Below, one piece after another: positions 1 through 11,293 of a stretch of 33,671 nucleotides of DNA. The stretch lies in contig CAIZPE010000113.1 of the NCBI GenBank assembly GCA_903934795.1, positions 1 to 33,671 on the forward strand. The letters run 5' to 3'. Source of the DNA: an uncultured bacterium (lineage in GTDB: Bacteria; Pseudomonadota; Gammaproteobacteria; Burkholderiales; Burkholderiaceae_E). Under the pieces are notes generated by a model that saw only the letters and a program-made list of their open reading frames with translations, did not search any database and was not told the DNA's origin. Each line of letters begins with the position of its first letter. Position 1 is the first letter of the stretch. A program made the translations under genes and the position numbers.

Positions 1-710
1 ACGAAGCGGCCGAGGTACATCACCGCGATACGGTCGCTGACATGCGAGACCACGCCCAGGTCGTGGGTGATGAAGACAGAGGTCAGGCCGAACTCGCGCT
101 GCAGATCGGCGAACAGGTTGAGCACATCGGCCTGGATCGAAACATCGAGCGCGGCCACCACCTCGTCGCAGACGATGAGCTTGGGGCGCAGCATCAGCAC
201 CCGGGCGATGTTCACCCGCTGCTTCTGCCCGCCGGAGAGTTCGTGCGGATAGCGGTCGGCGTACTCGGCGCCCAGGCCCACCCGCTCGAGCGCGGCGCGA
301 GCCCGCGCCCGGCGCTCGGCCAGCGGCACGCCACCGGCGATGTCGAGCGGCTCGCGCACCGAATCACCGATGGTCATGCGCGGGTTGAGCGCCGCGTTGG
401 GGTCCTGGAACACCACCTGGTAGTCGCGGCGCAGGTGGCGCAGCGCCGCTGCGCCGAGCTGATGCGGATCGGTGCCGCCCAGACGCAGACCACCGGCGGT
501 GGGCTTGAGCAGCATCACGAGGGCCCGCCCCAGGGTGGACTTGCCCGAGCCCGATTCGCCGATCACGCCGAAGGTCTCGCCGGCGCGCACCGCGAAGCTC
601 ACGCCATCGACCGCCTTGACGCTCTCGCCGCCCTTGCCGGTGGCGAAATGCACCTTCAGATCCTCGACCGTGATCAGCGGCTCGCGCGGGGGCAGACCGG
701 CGCCGATCAT
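1..710 (-). CDS. Peptide/nickel-type ABC transporter ATP-binding protein (DppF/OppF-like), C-terminal end cut by window edge
   Basis: This is the second ATPase subunit of an importer of the dipeptide/oligopeptide/nickel family, which energises uptake at the inner face of the cytoplasmic membrane. The visible 236 residues begin [19 protein letters not shown]. They carry Walker A (GESGSGKST), a Q-loop with FQDPNAALNPR, the signature LSGGQ and Walker B with CDEVVAALDVS, followed by the switch histidine in FITHDLG. The usual DEPVSALD reads DEVVAALD here, a variant that keeps the catalytic Glu. The ATG at 708-710 overlaps the TGA of the upstream ATPase gene (ATGA), so translation is probably coupled. 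The C-terminal oligopeptide-specificity region lies beyond position 1. Substrate cannot be told from an ATPase alone. No permease or binding-protein gene is visible; they may lie to the left. Confidence 0.9.
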   Translation of the reverse strand, partial: MIGAGLPPREPLITVEDLKVHFATGKGGESVKAVDGVSFAVRAGETFGVIGESGSGKSTLGRALVMLLKPTAGGLRLGGTDPHQLGAAALRHLRRDYQVVFQDPNAALNPRMTIGDSVREPLDIAGGVPLAERRARARAALERVGLGAEYADRYPHELSGGQKQRVNIARVLMLRPKLIVCDEVVAALDVSIQADVLNLFADLQREFGLTSVFITHDLGVVSHVSDRIAVMYLGRF

Positions 711-1720
711 GCCAGCGCCCCCGGCAGGGCCAGCTCGCTCTGGCGGATGCAGCGGGCGCGGCGCCCCGAATCATCAACCGGCTGCAGCGCCTGCGGCTGT
801 CCGCAGTCGGGGCCGGCGTGGGCGCAGCGCGGCTGGAAGCGGCAGCCCGAGGGCATCGCGGTGAGCGAGGGCACGCGGCCGGGCACCGAAGGCAGCACCG
901 ACTTGCGCGGGCTGAGGCGGGGGATGGAGCGCAGCAGGCCCGAGGTGTAGGGATGGCGCGGTCGCACCAGCGCGTCATCGACCCGCGCATCCTCGACCAC
1001 CTCGCCGGCGTACATGGTGAGCAGGCGGTCGCAGGTCTCGGCCACCACGCCGAGATCGTGGGTGATGAAGAGCAGCGCGGTGCCCGAGCGCCGGCTGAGA
1101 TCGGCCAGCAGCCGGATGATCTGGGCCTGGATGGTCACATCGAGCGCGGTGGTCGGCTCGTCGGCGATCAGCAGACGCGGCTCGCAGGCCAGGGCGATGG
1201 CGATCATCGCGCGCTGGCGCATGCCGCCGGAGAGCTGGTGCGGGTACTCGTCGACCCGGCGCTGCGGCAGCGGGATGCCCACGGCGTCCAGGGCCTGGAT
1301 GGCCTGCTCGCGGGCCTGGCGACGCGTGAAGCCGCGATGGGTGCGCAGGCTCTCGGCGATCTGCTCACCCACCGTGAAGACCGGGTCGAGCGCGCTCATG
1401 GGCTCCTGGAAGATCATGCCGATGCGCGCCCCCCGGATCGCGCGCATCTCGCGCGGCGAGAGGGTGAGCAGGTCGCGGCCCTCGAACTCGATGCGGCCGG
1501 TGACCCGGCTGGAGCGCGCCGGCAGCAGCCCGAGGATGGACAGCCCCGTGATGGTCTTGCCGCAGCCGCTCTCGCCGACGATGCCCACCCGCTCGCCAGG
1601 CTGCAGACTGAAGTCGATGCCGCGCGTGGCCTGCACCTCGCCCTGCGGGCCGCGGAAGGCGATCGACAGATCGCGCACCGCGAGCAGCGGTGCGGCAGAT
1701 GTGGCGTCGGTGGCGTTCAT
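707..1720 (-). CDS. Peptide/nickel-type ABC transporter ATP-binding protein (DppD/OppD-like)
   Basis: This 337-residue protein is the first of two ATPase subunits of a peptide-type importer. In order it shows Walker A (GESGCGKT, about residue 43), a Q-loop with [14 protein letters not shown], the signature LSGGMRQR, Walker B ([14 protein letters not shown]) and the switch region FITHDLGVV. The C-terminal oligopeptide/dipeptide module has the RHPYT motif and a Cys cluster (GCRFQPRC....C) typical of DppD. The start [13 protein letters not shown] is chosen because it sits just before the first conserved strand; upstream in-frame codons run into the preceding gene. No strong Shine-Dalgarno is seen. 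It lies 38 bases downstream of the CoA-transferase gene and overlaps the next ATPase by 4 bases, so the three genes are probably one operon. Substrate is unknown. Confidence 0.9.
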   Translation of the reverse strand: MNATDATSAAPLLAVRDLSIAFRGPQGEVQATRGIDFSLQPGERVGIVGESGCGKTITGLSILGLLPARSSRVTGRIEFEGRDLLTLSPREMRAIRGARIGMIFQEPMSALDPVFTVGEQIAESLRTHRGFTRRQAREQAIQALDAVGIPLPQRRVDEYPHQLSGGMRQRAMIAIALACEPRLLIADEPTTALDVTIQAQIIRLLADLSRRSGTALLFITHDLGVVAETCDRLLTMYAGEVVEDARVDDALVRPRHPYTSGLLRSIPRLSPRKSVLPSVPGRVPSLTAMPSGCRFQPRCAHAGPDCGQPQALQPVDDSGRRARCIRQSELALPGALA

Positions 1721-1758
1721 GCGGACATGGCCGGCGGGGGCGTCAGGTCGGGCGGGCG

Positions 1759-4230
1759 TCAGGCGGCACGGGCATTGCGCTTGCGCTGCGCCGGCGGCAG
1801 CGGCATCTCGCCGATCACGCCGGCTTCGGTCAGCCGCCCGAGATCGGCCTCGGTCAGGCCGAGCACGCCGGTGAGCACCTCGCGGTTGAACTGGCCCATG
1901 GTGGGCGCCGGCCAGCGCACCGGCGGCGGCACACCGCCCTGACGGTACGGCGGGCTCACCAGCGGATGCAGGCCGACCACCGCACGCTCCACCCGGCGGA
2001 TCACACCGCGAGCGACCAGATGCGGATCGGTGTAGAGCGCCACCGGGGGCAGCACCTCGCCGGCCGCCACGCCGGCCTGCTGGAGCCGCCGCATGGCGTC
2101 GTGGGCAGGACGCACGGCGCACCAGGCACTCAGGACCTGATCGATGCGATCGGCCTGCGCGCGTCGGCCGGCCGCCTCGGCGAGCGCGGGATCAGCGGCC
2201 AGCTCGGCCGCGCCGATGGCCGCACAGAGCGCGCGCCAGGCAGCGTCATCGGTGACCGCCACCAGCAGCCAGGCATCGGGCCCCTGGCAGCGGTAGATGC
2301 CGTGCGGCGTATGGTCCGGGTGGCGGTTGCCGGTGCGAGGCGCCAGCTGGCCGTTGGCCGACTGCTCGACCACCCAGGGCGCCACGAAGGGCAGCATGCA
2401 CTCCACCTGGGCGAGATCCACATGCTGACCCTCGCCGGTCAGCTCGCGATGGCGCAACGCCACCAGCAGCGCGCAGGCGGCATTCAGGCCTCCCACCGCG
2501 TCACCATGCGCGATGTGGTTCATCACCGGCGGGTCGTCGGCGCGCCCCGACACCGAGGGCAGGCCGCTGCCCTGCTCGAGGGTGGAGCCATAGGCCCGGC
2601 AGTCGGACCAGCTGCCGCTCGCGCCGTAGGCGGCCATCGAGACCATCACCAGCCGCGGGTTGATCTGGCGAAGGTCGGCATAGCCCAGGCCGAGCCTGGG
2701 CAGCACCTGGCTGGAGTAGTTCTCGACCACGGCATCGGCGCCACGCACCAGCTCGCGCAGCAGGGCCGCGCCCTCGGGATGGGTGAGATCGAGCGTGATG
2801 CCGCGCTTGTTGCGGTTCATGGCGAGAAAGCGCGGGAGCTTCTCGTAGGTGCGCGCCTCGAACTCGGCCTGGCTCTGGCTGGTGCCGCGCCACCAGTCGG
2901 GATAGCCGCAGGCCTCGACCTTGATCACATCGGCGCCGAGATCGGCCATGTGCCGGGTGCACAGCGGCCCGGCCCAGCCCATGGAGAGATCGATGATGCG
3001 CAGGCCCGAGAGGGGGCCGTGGTCGGCGCCCGGGCGGCGTACCGGCCCGGTGAACACCGGCGCGGGAGCGCGGTCGAGCCAGAGTGCGGCCGGATCGCTG
3101 CTGCCGGGGGCAGGCACCTCGCCGCCCGAGGCCGGCGGGGTGAGGGTGAGGTGCAGCGGCGAGCGCGGCGCCTCGAGTTCGCGGCCGGCCACCCGCAGGC
3201 GGGCGATCGCACCGCGCTCGCGAAACGGCGGCACCTGCAGCAAGCCGGCCATGTCGGGCACCACCGCGAAGGGCAGCTTCTCCTCGAGGCCGCGGGCGAA
3301 CCAGTGCTCAGCGCGCTGGCTGGCCAGCGCGGCCTCGATCCGGGGCTCGAGCGTGTCGGCAAAGCGCAGCCGGTCGGGGCCCATGTGATAGTCGGGATGA
3401 TGGGCGAGGTCATCCATGCCCAGCAGATGGCAGAAGGCGAACCACTGCAGCGGCGTGACCACCGTGATGCCCAGCCAGCCTTCGCGGCAGCGGTACACCC
3501 CCATCGGATAGGTGGGCGTGAAGCGGTTGATGCCCAGGCGCGGCTGGCCGCGCCCGGTGGGCTCGGCCTCGCAGCCCTGATACTCGGAGAGTGCCACCAC
3601 CGCCTCGAGCACGCTGAGCTCCCAGGCGCCGCCGCCGGCGCGGTCGCGCCCGGGCAGGCTCGCCGCCAGCGCGATGAAGGCCGACAGCGCCGCCACCACC
3701 GAGGACTGATGGTCGGACAGCACCAGCGGCGGCCCTTCGGCCGGGCCGATCAGCTGGATCTGCCCGCCCAGCGCCCGGCACACCGAGTCGGTGCCGCGCC
3801 AGCCGGCATACGGGCCGCTGCGACCGAACCAGCTCAGGTCGGCCACCGCGAGGCCCGGGCGGGCGCGACGCAGGGCCGCGTGATCGATGCCGGCGGCCGC
3901 GCGCGCGGCCGGATCGAGGCTGTCGATGATCACATCGGCGGCGGCCAGAAGCCGCGCGAGCGTCGGCCGGTCGGCCGCGGTGTCAGGCGAAAGCGTCACC
4001 GAGCGCTTGCCGAAGTTCATGGCCGCGAAGGCGGCGCCGGCCATCTCGGGCGCCAGGCCCTGGATGCGCGGCGATGCGAGCCGCGACGGGTCGCCCCCCG
4101 GCGGTTCGACCTTGACCACCTCGGCACCGAAATCGGCGAACAGGCGGGCGCACAGCGCGCCGGCCGGCAGGGTGCCGATCTCGAGCACCCGCAGACCGGA
4201 CAGGGGAGGACGGGGAGATCCGTCGCTCAT
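1759..4230 (-). CDS. Tandem (double-domain) CaiB/BaiF family CoA-transferase
   Basis: This 823-residue protein is about twice the usual ~400 residues of a family III CoA-transferase, enzymes that move CoA between carboxylic acids. Two complete copies follow one another. Copy 1 spans about residues 8-395 (start [20 protein letters not shown]) and copy 2 about 405-815 (start [20 protein letters not shown]), joined by a Pro-rich linker. Copy 2 has HGDAVGGL with Asp577 at the place of the catalytic Asp; the ungapped equivalent in copy 1 is Ser177 ([11 protein letters not shown]). So only the C-terminal copy looks able to form the acyl-enzyme. [10 protein letters not shown] (ATG at 4228-4230) is preferred over the 64-residue longer frame because the extension is low-complexity Arg/Pro and the CaiB fold starts at residue 11. 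Acid substrate is unknown. The ABC ATPase genes follow 38 bases downstream and may import it. Confidence 0.9.
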   Translation of the reverse strand: MSDGSPRPPLSGLRVLEIGTLPAGALCARLFADFGAEVVKVEPPGGDPSRLASPRIQGLAPEMAGAAFAAMNFGKRSVTLSPDTAADRPTLARLLAAADVIIDSLDPAARAAAGIDHAALRRARPGLAVADLSWFGRSGPYAGWRGTDSVCRALGGQIQLIGPAEGPPLVLSDHQSSVVAALSAFIALAASLPGRDRAGGGAWELSVLEAVVALSEYQGCEAEPTGRGQPRLGINRFTPTYPMGVYRCREGWLGITVVTPLQWFAFCHLLGMDDLAHHPDYHMGPDRLRFADTLEPRIEAALASQRAEHWFARGLEEKLPFAVVPDMAGLLQVPPFRERGAIARLRVAGRELEAPRSPLHLTLTPPASGGEVPAPGSSDPAALWLDRAPAPVFTGPVRRPGADHGPLSGLRIIDLSMGWAGPLCTRHMADLGADVIKVEACGYPDWWRGTSQSQAEFEARTYEKLPRFLAMNRNKRGITLDLTHPEGAALLRELVRGADAVVENYSSQVLPRLGLGYADLRQINPRLVMVSMAAYGASGSWSDCRAYGSTLEQGSGLPSVSGRADDPPVMNHIAHGDAVGGLNAACALLVALRHRELTGEGQHVDLAQVECMLPFVAPWVVEQSANGQLAPRTGNRHPDHTPHGIYRCQGPDAWLLVAVTDDAAWRALCAAIGAAELAADPALAEAAGRRAQADRIDQVLSAWCAVRPAHDAMRRLQQAGVAAGEVLPPVALYTDPHLVARGVIRRVERAVVGLHPLVSPPYRQGGVPPPVRWPAPTMGQFNREVLTGVLGLTEADLGRLTEAGVIGEMPLPPAQRKRNARAA

Positions 4231-4541
4231 GTCCGGATCCGGCACTGGGCGGCCACGCGCGACACGCGGCGATGAGCGGGCAATGCGGTCACGCGAGAGT
4301 CTCCCCGGAGAAGGATCCGCGCGCCTGCGCGATCCTCGGCCAGCCGGCGATCGGCGCGACACGCTGTCGTTGTGTGTCAACCGAGGAGAGCACGCGCCGG
4401 AATCGGCTGTCAACGCGCCCACCGACCCGGCGTTCCGAGGCGTGGCCCGTCTCCGATACCAGCGATCCGCTTATGGCCGGACGCGCCGCTGGCGGCCGCT
4501 TTGCTGGCGCGCCGCCTGCGCTCGCGGGCCTCGTCCGGTGA
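4231..4541. other. 311-base intergenic region without a recognisable gene
   Basis: This region lies between the aldo/keto reductase stop and the CoA-transferase start, both on the minus strand, so it must hold any promoter for the CoA-transferase operon. Reading the minus strand, two TTGACA hexamers occur (near 4412-4407 and 4381-4376), but neither has a convincing -10 box 16-18 bases downstream. No terminator hairpin with a T run was found. Open frames crossing it are GC-driven and resemble nothing known. Confidence 0.5.
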
Positions 4542-5549
4542 TCAGCGGCTGCGCCGCCGTCCGCTGAAGGGATAGGACGGGTCGTGGTAACCCGGGGTGG
4601 AGGCGTGCCCGGGCGTGACCAGCTCATCGACCGCCTGCTCGTCGGCGTCGGTCCAGTCGACGCTCTCGGCGCCGAAGTAGTCCAGCCACTGCGCCAGCGT
4701 GCGCGGGCCGGCGATCACCGAGCTCACCAGCGGATTGGCCAGCACCCAGGCCACGGCAAAACGCGCCAGCGGCAGCCCACGGCCGGCGGCGTGCACCGCC
4801 AGGCGCTGCGCCACCCGCAGCGACTCCTCGCGCCACTCGGTCTCCATCATGCGGCGATCGCCCCGTCCGGCACGGCTGTCCTGCGCCGGCGGCTGACCGG
4901 GCAGGTACTTGCCGGTGAGCACACCGCGGGCCACCGGGCTGTAGGGCACCACGCCCAGGCCGTAGTGGGCGCAGGCCGGCAGCAGCTCGACCTCGGGCAT
5001 GCGGTTGAGCAGGTTGTAGTAGGGCTGGCACACCGCCGGTCGCGGCATGCCGATCTGGTCGGCCAGCCGCACCGCCTCGGCGATCCGCCAGCCGCGGAAA
5101 TTGGACAGCGCCCAGCTGCGGATGCGCCCGGCGCGGATCAGGTCATCCAGACCGCGCAACGCCTCCTCGAGGTTGTCGTCCTCGAAGTCGCGGTGCAGGT
5201 AATAGAGGTCGATATGGTCGGTGCCGAGCCGGCGCAGACTGTCCTCGCAGGCCCGCATCAGCCACTTGCGCGACCAGCGCCCCGCGTTGGGATCGGAGGA
5301 CATCCGGTTGCCGACCTTGGTGGCCAGCACCCAGCGGTGCCGGTCGGCCGCGATCAGCCGGCCGGTGATCTCCTCGGACACGCCGCGGCTGTAGACATCG
5401 GCGGTGTCGATGAAGTTGATGCCGCGGTCGCGGGCGACGGCGACGATCTCGGCACTGGCGGCCTCGTCGGCCTGGTCGCCGAACATCATGGTGCCCAGGC
5501 AGAGCACCGACACATCGAGATTGGTGGCGCCGAGTCGGCGGTATTTCAT
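4542..5549 (-). CDS. Aldo/keto reductase
   Basis: This 335-residue cytoplasmic NADPH-dependent oxidoreductase of the aldo/keto reductase superfamily reduces carbonyl compounds; its substrate is unknown. The catalytic tetrad is visible: Asp48 and Tyr53 (FIDTADVYSRG), Lys78 (LATKVG) and His119 (YYLHRDF). The cofactor-binding end has SPVARGVLTGKY and the SSVIAGPRT segment. The length is close to that of YajO/Tas-type members. The start MKYRRLG is chosen over one 10 codons upstream because GGAAGG (5555-5560) sits 5 bases before it and homologues begin this way. It lies 54 bases downstream of the sigma-factor gene on the same strand and may be co-transcribed with it, suggesting a stress or detoxification role (inference). 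Confidence 0.92.
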   Translation of the reverse strand: MKYRRLGATNLDVSVLCLGTMMFGDQADEAASAEIVAVARDRGINFIDTADVYSRGVSEEITGRLIAADRHRWVLATKVGNRMSSDPNAGRWSRKWLMRACEDSLRRLGTDHIDLYYLHRDFEDDNLEEALRGLDDLIRAGRIRSWALSNFRGWRIAEAVRLADQIGMPRPAVCQPYYNLLNRMPEVELLPACAHYGLGVVPYSPVARGVLTGKYLPGQPPAQDSRAGRGDRRMMETEWREESLRVAQRLAVHAAGRGLPLARFAVAWVLANPLVSSVIAGPRTLAQWLDYFGAESVDWTDADEQAVDELVTPGHASTPGYHDPSYPFSGRRRSR

Positions 5550-5554
5550 GGCGG

Positions 5555-5560
5555 CCTTCC
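5555..5560 (-). promoter_or_regulatory. Ribosome binding site of the aldo/keto reductase
   Basis: GGAAGG on the minus strand, 5 bases before the ATG at 5547-5549. It decides between this start and the upstream in-frame one at 5579. Confidence 0.6.
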
Positions 5561-5603
5561 GATCGATGAAAGCCCTCATGGTAGGCCGCCGCGCGGCCGC
5601 GGC

Positions 5604-6215
5604 CTACTCCCGGTGTTCGCGCATGCGCTCGGCCAGACGCTTGCGGGCCCGATGCAGCCGGACCCAGCAGTTCGCCTCGCTGATGTTCAGCCGCTGACAC
5701 ACCTCCTCGGTGGACAGGCCCTCGATCACCTGCATCACGAAGACCTCGCGCAGGGTGGGCGGCAGGGCGTCGATCTCGCGCGCCAGCCGCGCACGCATGC
5801 GCCGACGCGACACCTCGATCAGCGGGTCCTGGGCCTCGGCCTGGGCCAGGGCCTCGAGGCCGCCGGGCAGGCCTTCGGCGGGGATCTCGTCCACGGGATC
5901 GTCCTCGGTGGCCTGCCGCACGTAGCGGGATTCCCGACGGAACACATCCTGGATCTTGTGGTTGAGGATGCCGATCAGCCAGGTACGCAGGGCGGAACGG
6001 CCCTGGAATCCCTCGCGGCTGGCCAGCGCGGCAGCGAGCGCGTCCTGGACCGCATCCTCGGCGAGATCCTCGTCTCGGATGCGGCGACGGGCGAATCGCA
6101 ACATGGCGCCACGGTGGGTGGCCAGCTCGAGCGCGGCAGCGGCGGTGGCGCGCGCCGAAGCCGCGAGGCCGACGGATTCGGGAAACAGGGCGGGTGAAAG
6201 GGTGGCAGCACTCAT
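5604..6215 (-). CDS. ECF-type RNA polymerase sigma-70 factor
   Basis: This 203-residue alternative sigma factor directs RNA polymerase to a regulon. Region 2 (about residues 30-97) includes AEDAVQDALAAAL and the WLIGILNHKIQDVFRR segment. Region 4 (about 140-197) has LPPTLREVFVMQVIEGLS and the helix-turn-helix STEEVCQRLNISEANCWV, then LHRARKRL. The linker between them is acidic and about 40 residues long. It resembles the proteobacterial Sig70 subgroup with WLIGIL.HKI and EGLS.EEIC motifs. The start MSAATLSPAL is preferred; a 68-residue extension upstream is Arg-rich and implausible. No zinc-finger anti-sigma gene follows, unlike most ECF loci: the next gene is an aldo/keto reductase. A divergent two-component operon lies upstream. 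Confidence 0.9.
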   Translation of the reverse strand: MSAATLSPALFPESVGLAASARATAAAALELATHRGAMLRFARRRIRDEDLAEDAVQDALAAALASREGFQGRSALRTWLIGILNHKIQDVFRRESRYVRQATEDDPVDEIPAEGLPGGLEALAQAEAQDPLIEVSRRRMRARLAREIDALPPTLREVFVMQVIEGLSTEEVCQRLNISEANCWVRLHRARKRLAERMREHRE

Positions 6216-6268
6216 GGGGACGAAGCTTCCGTTCAGTGGGGCAAGCAATGCAGCCAGTCTGCCCATCC

Positions 6269-6313
6269 GATCTGTCAGCCAGATCACCCGAAGATCACGA
6301 TTCGATAACGAAT
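6269..6313. promoter_or_regulatory. Dyad/direct-repeat cluster in the sigma factor / response regulator divergent promoter region
   Basis: Three symmetric elements lie within 45 bases of the 206-base divergent region. GATCTG-N5-CAGATC (6269-6285) is a perfect dyad. AGATCAC occurs at 6281-6287 and again at 6292-6298, 11 bases apart, the helical phase typical of OmpR-family binding sites. ATTCG-ATAA-CGAAT (6300-6313) is another perfect dyad. The stretch is also more AT-rich than its surroundings. I infer operator sites, possibly for the OmpR-type regulator at 6422 acting on itself and on the sigma gene; binding is not shown by sequence. Confidence 0.45.
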
Positions 6314-6350
6314 GCGCCGGCCCGCGACGGACCGGCGCTGCGCGATCGGC

Positions 6351-6379
6351 TTTCAAGCGACGCCGGCTGGGACTATCCT
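6351..6379 (+). promoter_or_regulatory. Weak candidate promoter for the two-component operon
   Basis: TTTCAA at 6351-6356 and TATCCT at 6374-6379 are separated by 17 bases and lie 42 bases before the regulator ATG. The -10 matches consensus at 4 of 6 positions and the -35 poorly, so this is only a candidate. Confidence 0.25.
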
Positions 6380-6421
6380 GCCGCCTCGTCCACCCCGAGC
6401 CCCGCTCCGGACGCCCCACCC

Positions 6422-7134
<713 letters not shown>

Positions 7135-7138
<4 letters not shown>

Positions 7139-8610
7139 AGTCCCTGCGCTTCCGGGTGCTGGCACTGGTGGCGGCCTTCGGGCTGCTCACCGCGGTGCTG
7201 CTGGCCGGCATCCTGTTCACCTCGGTGCGCGGCTACTACATGGACCTCACCTCCGACAAGTCGGCGCGCTTCATCGAGCGGGTGCTCGAGATGCACCCCG
7301 ACCTGTGGGCCGCCTACGAGAAGGATCCGTCCGCCTTCTCCAGTCAGCTGCGCGAGTATGTGCTCTATTCGCCCAACACCGGCCTGTACCTGCTCGACGA
7401 GACCGGCGCGATCCTGGCGAGCGCGGGCGACCCGGGCGCGCATCGGGGCGCGCAGCCGATCGACCTCGCGCCGGTACGCGCGGCCTTCGAGACCGGCTCC
7501 GATGAGCCGGTGATCGCCCACGACCCTGACGAGCCCCGCCGGCGCTGCCTGGTGGCGGCCCGACCGGTGATGCGCGGCGGTCAGGTCAAGGGCTGGCTCT
7601 ATGTGGCGGCGCGCTCCACCGACCTCGCCTCGCACACGCCCGAACTGCTGCGCAGCTATGCGGTGCGCACCGCGGTCACGGTGGCCCTCATGACCCTGTC
7701 ACTGGGCGTGCTGCTCACCCTGGCCATGATGGCCCTGCTCACCCGCCCGCTGATCCAGCTCACCCGGGTGGTGGAAGGGGTGCGCGATGCCGACTTCGCC
7801 GCGGGCGTCGAGCAGCTGCTGCTGCCCAACTGCGGCCGCGACGACGAGGTCGGCCGGCTCTCGCGCACCTTCCGCGAGACCTTCGACCGGCTCAATCTCG
7901 AGGCTGCGCGGGCACGCGAGACCGACACCCGCCGGCGCGAGATGGTGGCCAGCGTGTCCCATGACCTGCGCACGCCGCTCACCGCGCTGATCGGCCTGCT
8001 GGACACCGTGCGGCTGAAGGGCGGCACCCTGAGCGCCACCGAGCAGGCGGACTATCTCGCCCGCGCCTCGGACAATGCGCAGCATCTCAAGCGCCTGACC
8101 GATGCGCTGAACGAGCTCTCGCGGCTGGACAGCCCGGAGTTTCGCACCCACCCCGAGCCGATCGCCATCGGCGAACTCGCCGACGATGTGGTGCAGCGCT
8201 TCATGGCGCGCGCGCACGAGGCCGGCCTGAGTCTCGAACTCGATTACCCGGACGGTCTGCCGCTCACCGCGGTGGACGCGGGGCTGATCGAGCGGGCGCT
8301 GGCCAATCTCATCGACAACGCGCTGCGCGTCACGCCCAGCGGGGGCCGGGTGCGGGTACAGGTGATGCGGGAGGCCGGCGGGCTGCGGATGGAGGTGTCC
8401 GACACCGGGCCGGGCGTGGCCGAGGAAGACCAGCCCCGGGTGTTCGACCGCTTCTACCAGACCTCCCGGCACCGCGACCTGCGCGGCAGCTCCGGGCTGG
8501 GGCTGGCGATCGTCAAGCGGGTGGCCGAACTGCACGGCGGCCACGCCGGGCTGCGCAGCCGCCCCGGCGAGGGCGCCACCTTCTTCATCGACCTGCCGGC
8601 TGCGGCCTGA
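7135..8610 (+). CDS. Membrane sensor histidine kinase
   Basis: This 491-residue inner-membrane kinase is the partner of the preceding regulator. TM1 (about residues 7-29) and TM2 (about 178-203) flank a ~150-residue periplasmic sensor region. A HAMP-like linker runs to about 255. The HisKA box has the phospho-acceptor His276 (SVSHDLRTP). The ATP-binding domain has N-box NLIDN (391-395), G1 DTGPG (423-427), the F-box near Phe437 and G2 GSSGLGLAI (451-459). All catalytic boxes look intact. The gene overlaps the regulator gene by 4 bases. Its 3' end overlaps that of the convergent exporter gene by 26 bases, leaving no room for an intergenic terminator. The sensed signal is unknown. Confidence 0.95.
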
Positions 8611-9823
8611 ATCGGCGCTGCGCCACCAGCAGAACGGCGCCCACACCCATCAGGGCGGCGCTGCCCAGGGCGAGGCTGATCAGCGAACCCCAGAGCAGCG
8701 GCACCAGGAGAGCCGCGGCCAGGCTGTTGGCGAGGCTCTGCACGAAGCCATGACAGGACGAGACCATGCCGCGCCGCTCGGGCGAGAGATCGCTCAGCAT
8801 GACCTGCAGCGGCGGCGTGGCGATCGCCAGGCCGAAGGTGTAGACGCACAGCGGCAGCGCCGCCCAGGGCAGCGCACCGGGGAGCAGCCAGCTCACCAGC
8901 AGGTTGGCCGCCACTGCCCCTGCCATGAGCACCTGACCGAGCCGGATGCTGACATCGGGCGCGAAGCGGTCGGCCAGCCGTGACGCGAGCAGCGCGCCGC
9001 CCATGGTGCCGATCGTGAAGGGCAGGAACAGCCAGTAGAACTGCGTGGGCGCCAGACCCAGCAGGGTGATGAGAAAGGCCGGAGCCGCCATCACGTAGAG
9101 GAAGAAGCCCTGGAAGCTGGTGCCCATCGCGAGCGACAGCCGCCAGAACTGCGCCTGCCGGAACACCGAGACATAGCCACGGGCGAGCGAGGCCGGGCGC
9201 AGGCTCTGCCGGCGCCCGGGCGGCAGGGTCTCGGGCAGCAGCAGCAGCACCGCGAGCCACAGCGCCGAGGCCATGAGCACCAGGAACCAGAACACCGCGC
9301 GCCAGCCCAGCCAGTCCTGGAGCAGGCCGCCGATCATCGGCGCGATCGCGGGCGCGAGCGCGAAGACCATGGTCGACTGGGCCATCAGCCGATGTGCGTC
9401 GGCGCCATGGGCGAGGTCGCGGATGACCGCGCGGCTGATCGCCAGGCCCGCGCCGCCGACCAGGCCCTGCACCGCACGCCAGAACCAGAGGGCCTCGATG
9501 CTGCCGGCCAGCGCCGCGCCGACGCTGGCGCCCGCGAACACCGCGTACGAGAACAGCAGCACACGCCGTCGGCCGAGGGCATCGGACACCGAGCCGTGCC
9601 ACAGGATGGCCATCGCGAAGGCGAAGAGATAGGCCGACAGGGTCTGCTGGACCTGCACCGGCGAGGCGGCGAGATCGCGGCCTATGGCCGGCAGCGACGG
9701 CAGGTAGGTGTCGATGGCGAAGGGGCCGATCGAACCGAGGGCGGCGAGCAGCACCACGAAGCCGCGCGAGGCGCGAAACCGCGGCGGCTCGGGCGCTGCG
9801 GCGGGATCGGGGGCAGGGCTCAC
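8585..9823 (-). CDS. Bcr/CflA-type MFS drug-resistance transporter
   Basis: This 412-residue major-facilitator exporter of the inner membrane is predicted to have 12 transmembrane helices. Family marks are the N-terminal [14 protein letters not shown] motif of Bcr/CflA exporters, the loop 2-3 motif with [14 protein letters not shown], and [22 protein letters not shown]. Such proteins pump out drugs such as bicyclomycin or chloramphenicol by proton antiport; the substrate here is not predictable. No ATG lies upstream of the first helix. GTG at 9821-9823 (reading [14 protein letters not shown]) is the best available start, but the Shine-Dalgarno is poor. It is divergent from argG, with 99 bases between starts. 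Its end overlaps the sensor kinase gene. Confidence 0.88.
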   Translation of the reverse strand: MSPAPDPAAAPEPPRFRASRGFVVLLAALGSIGPFAIDTYLPSLPAIGRDLAASPVQVQQTLSAYLFAFAMAILWHGSVSDALGRRRVLLFSYAVFAGASVGAALAGSIEALWFWRAVQGLVGGAGLAISRAVIRDLAHGADAHRLMAQSTMVFALAPAIAPMIGGLLQDWLGWRAVFWFLVLMASALWLAVLLLLPETLPPGRRQSLRPASLARGYVSVFRQAQFWRLSLAMGTSFQGFFLYVMAAPAFLITLLGLAPTQFYWLFLPFTIGTMGGALLASRLADRFAPDVSIRLGQVLMAGAVAANLLVSWLLPGALPWAALPLCVYTFGLAIATPPLQVMLSDLSPERRGMVSSCHGFVQSLANSLAAALLVPLLWGSLISLALGSAALMGVGAVLLVAQRRFRPQPAGR

Positions 9824-9876
9824 TCCGACACTGTACCGCGCATGGCGGTGACGGCCGGCGCGGCTCGCGCGGCCTA

Positions 9877-9882
9877 TATAAT
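9877..9882 (+). promoter_or_regulatory. Candidate -10 box of the argG promoter
   Basis: A perfect TATAAT stands out in GC-rich DNA, 40 bases before the argG ATG. No good -35 box is found 16-18 bases upstream; the nearest partial match, GTGACG at 9848-9853, is 23 bases away. If used, transcription would start near 9889 with a leader of about 34 bases lacking a clear Shine-Dalgarno. Confidence 0.45.
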
Positions 9883-9922
9883 CGAGGGTTTCCATCCTTT
9901 CGGCGCCACCCGGCCCCCGCCC

Positions 9923-11266
<1,344 letters not shown>

Positions 11267-11293
11267 GCCCGGCTCGGGCGCGCATCCCGCCCG

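Noticed and set aside
1690-4275. 861-codon open frame on the plus strand opposite the CoA-transferase
   Set aside because: It is an antisense shadow caused by very high GC: His/Arg/Gly/Ala-rich, no recognisable domain, while the minus strand holds a clear CaiB/BaiF protein.
4376-4412. Two TTGACA hexamers on the minus strand upstream of the CoA-transferase gene
   Set aside because: They match -35 boxes, but neither has an acceptable -10 at 16-18 bases, so no promoter is called.
11267-11279. GCCCG-GCT-CGGGC hairpin between argG and uup as a terminator
   Set aside because: The stem is only 5 bases, there is no T run, and the 27-base gap suggests co-transcription.
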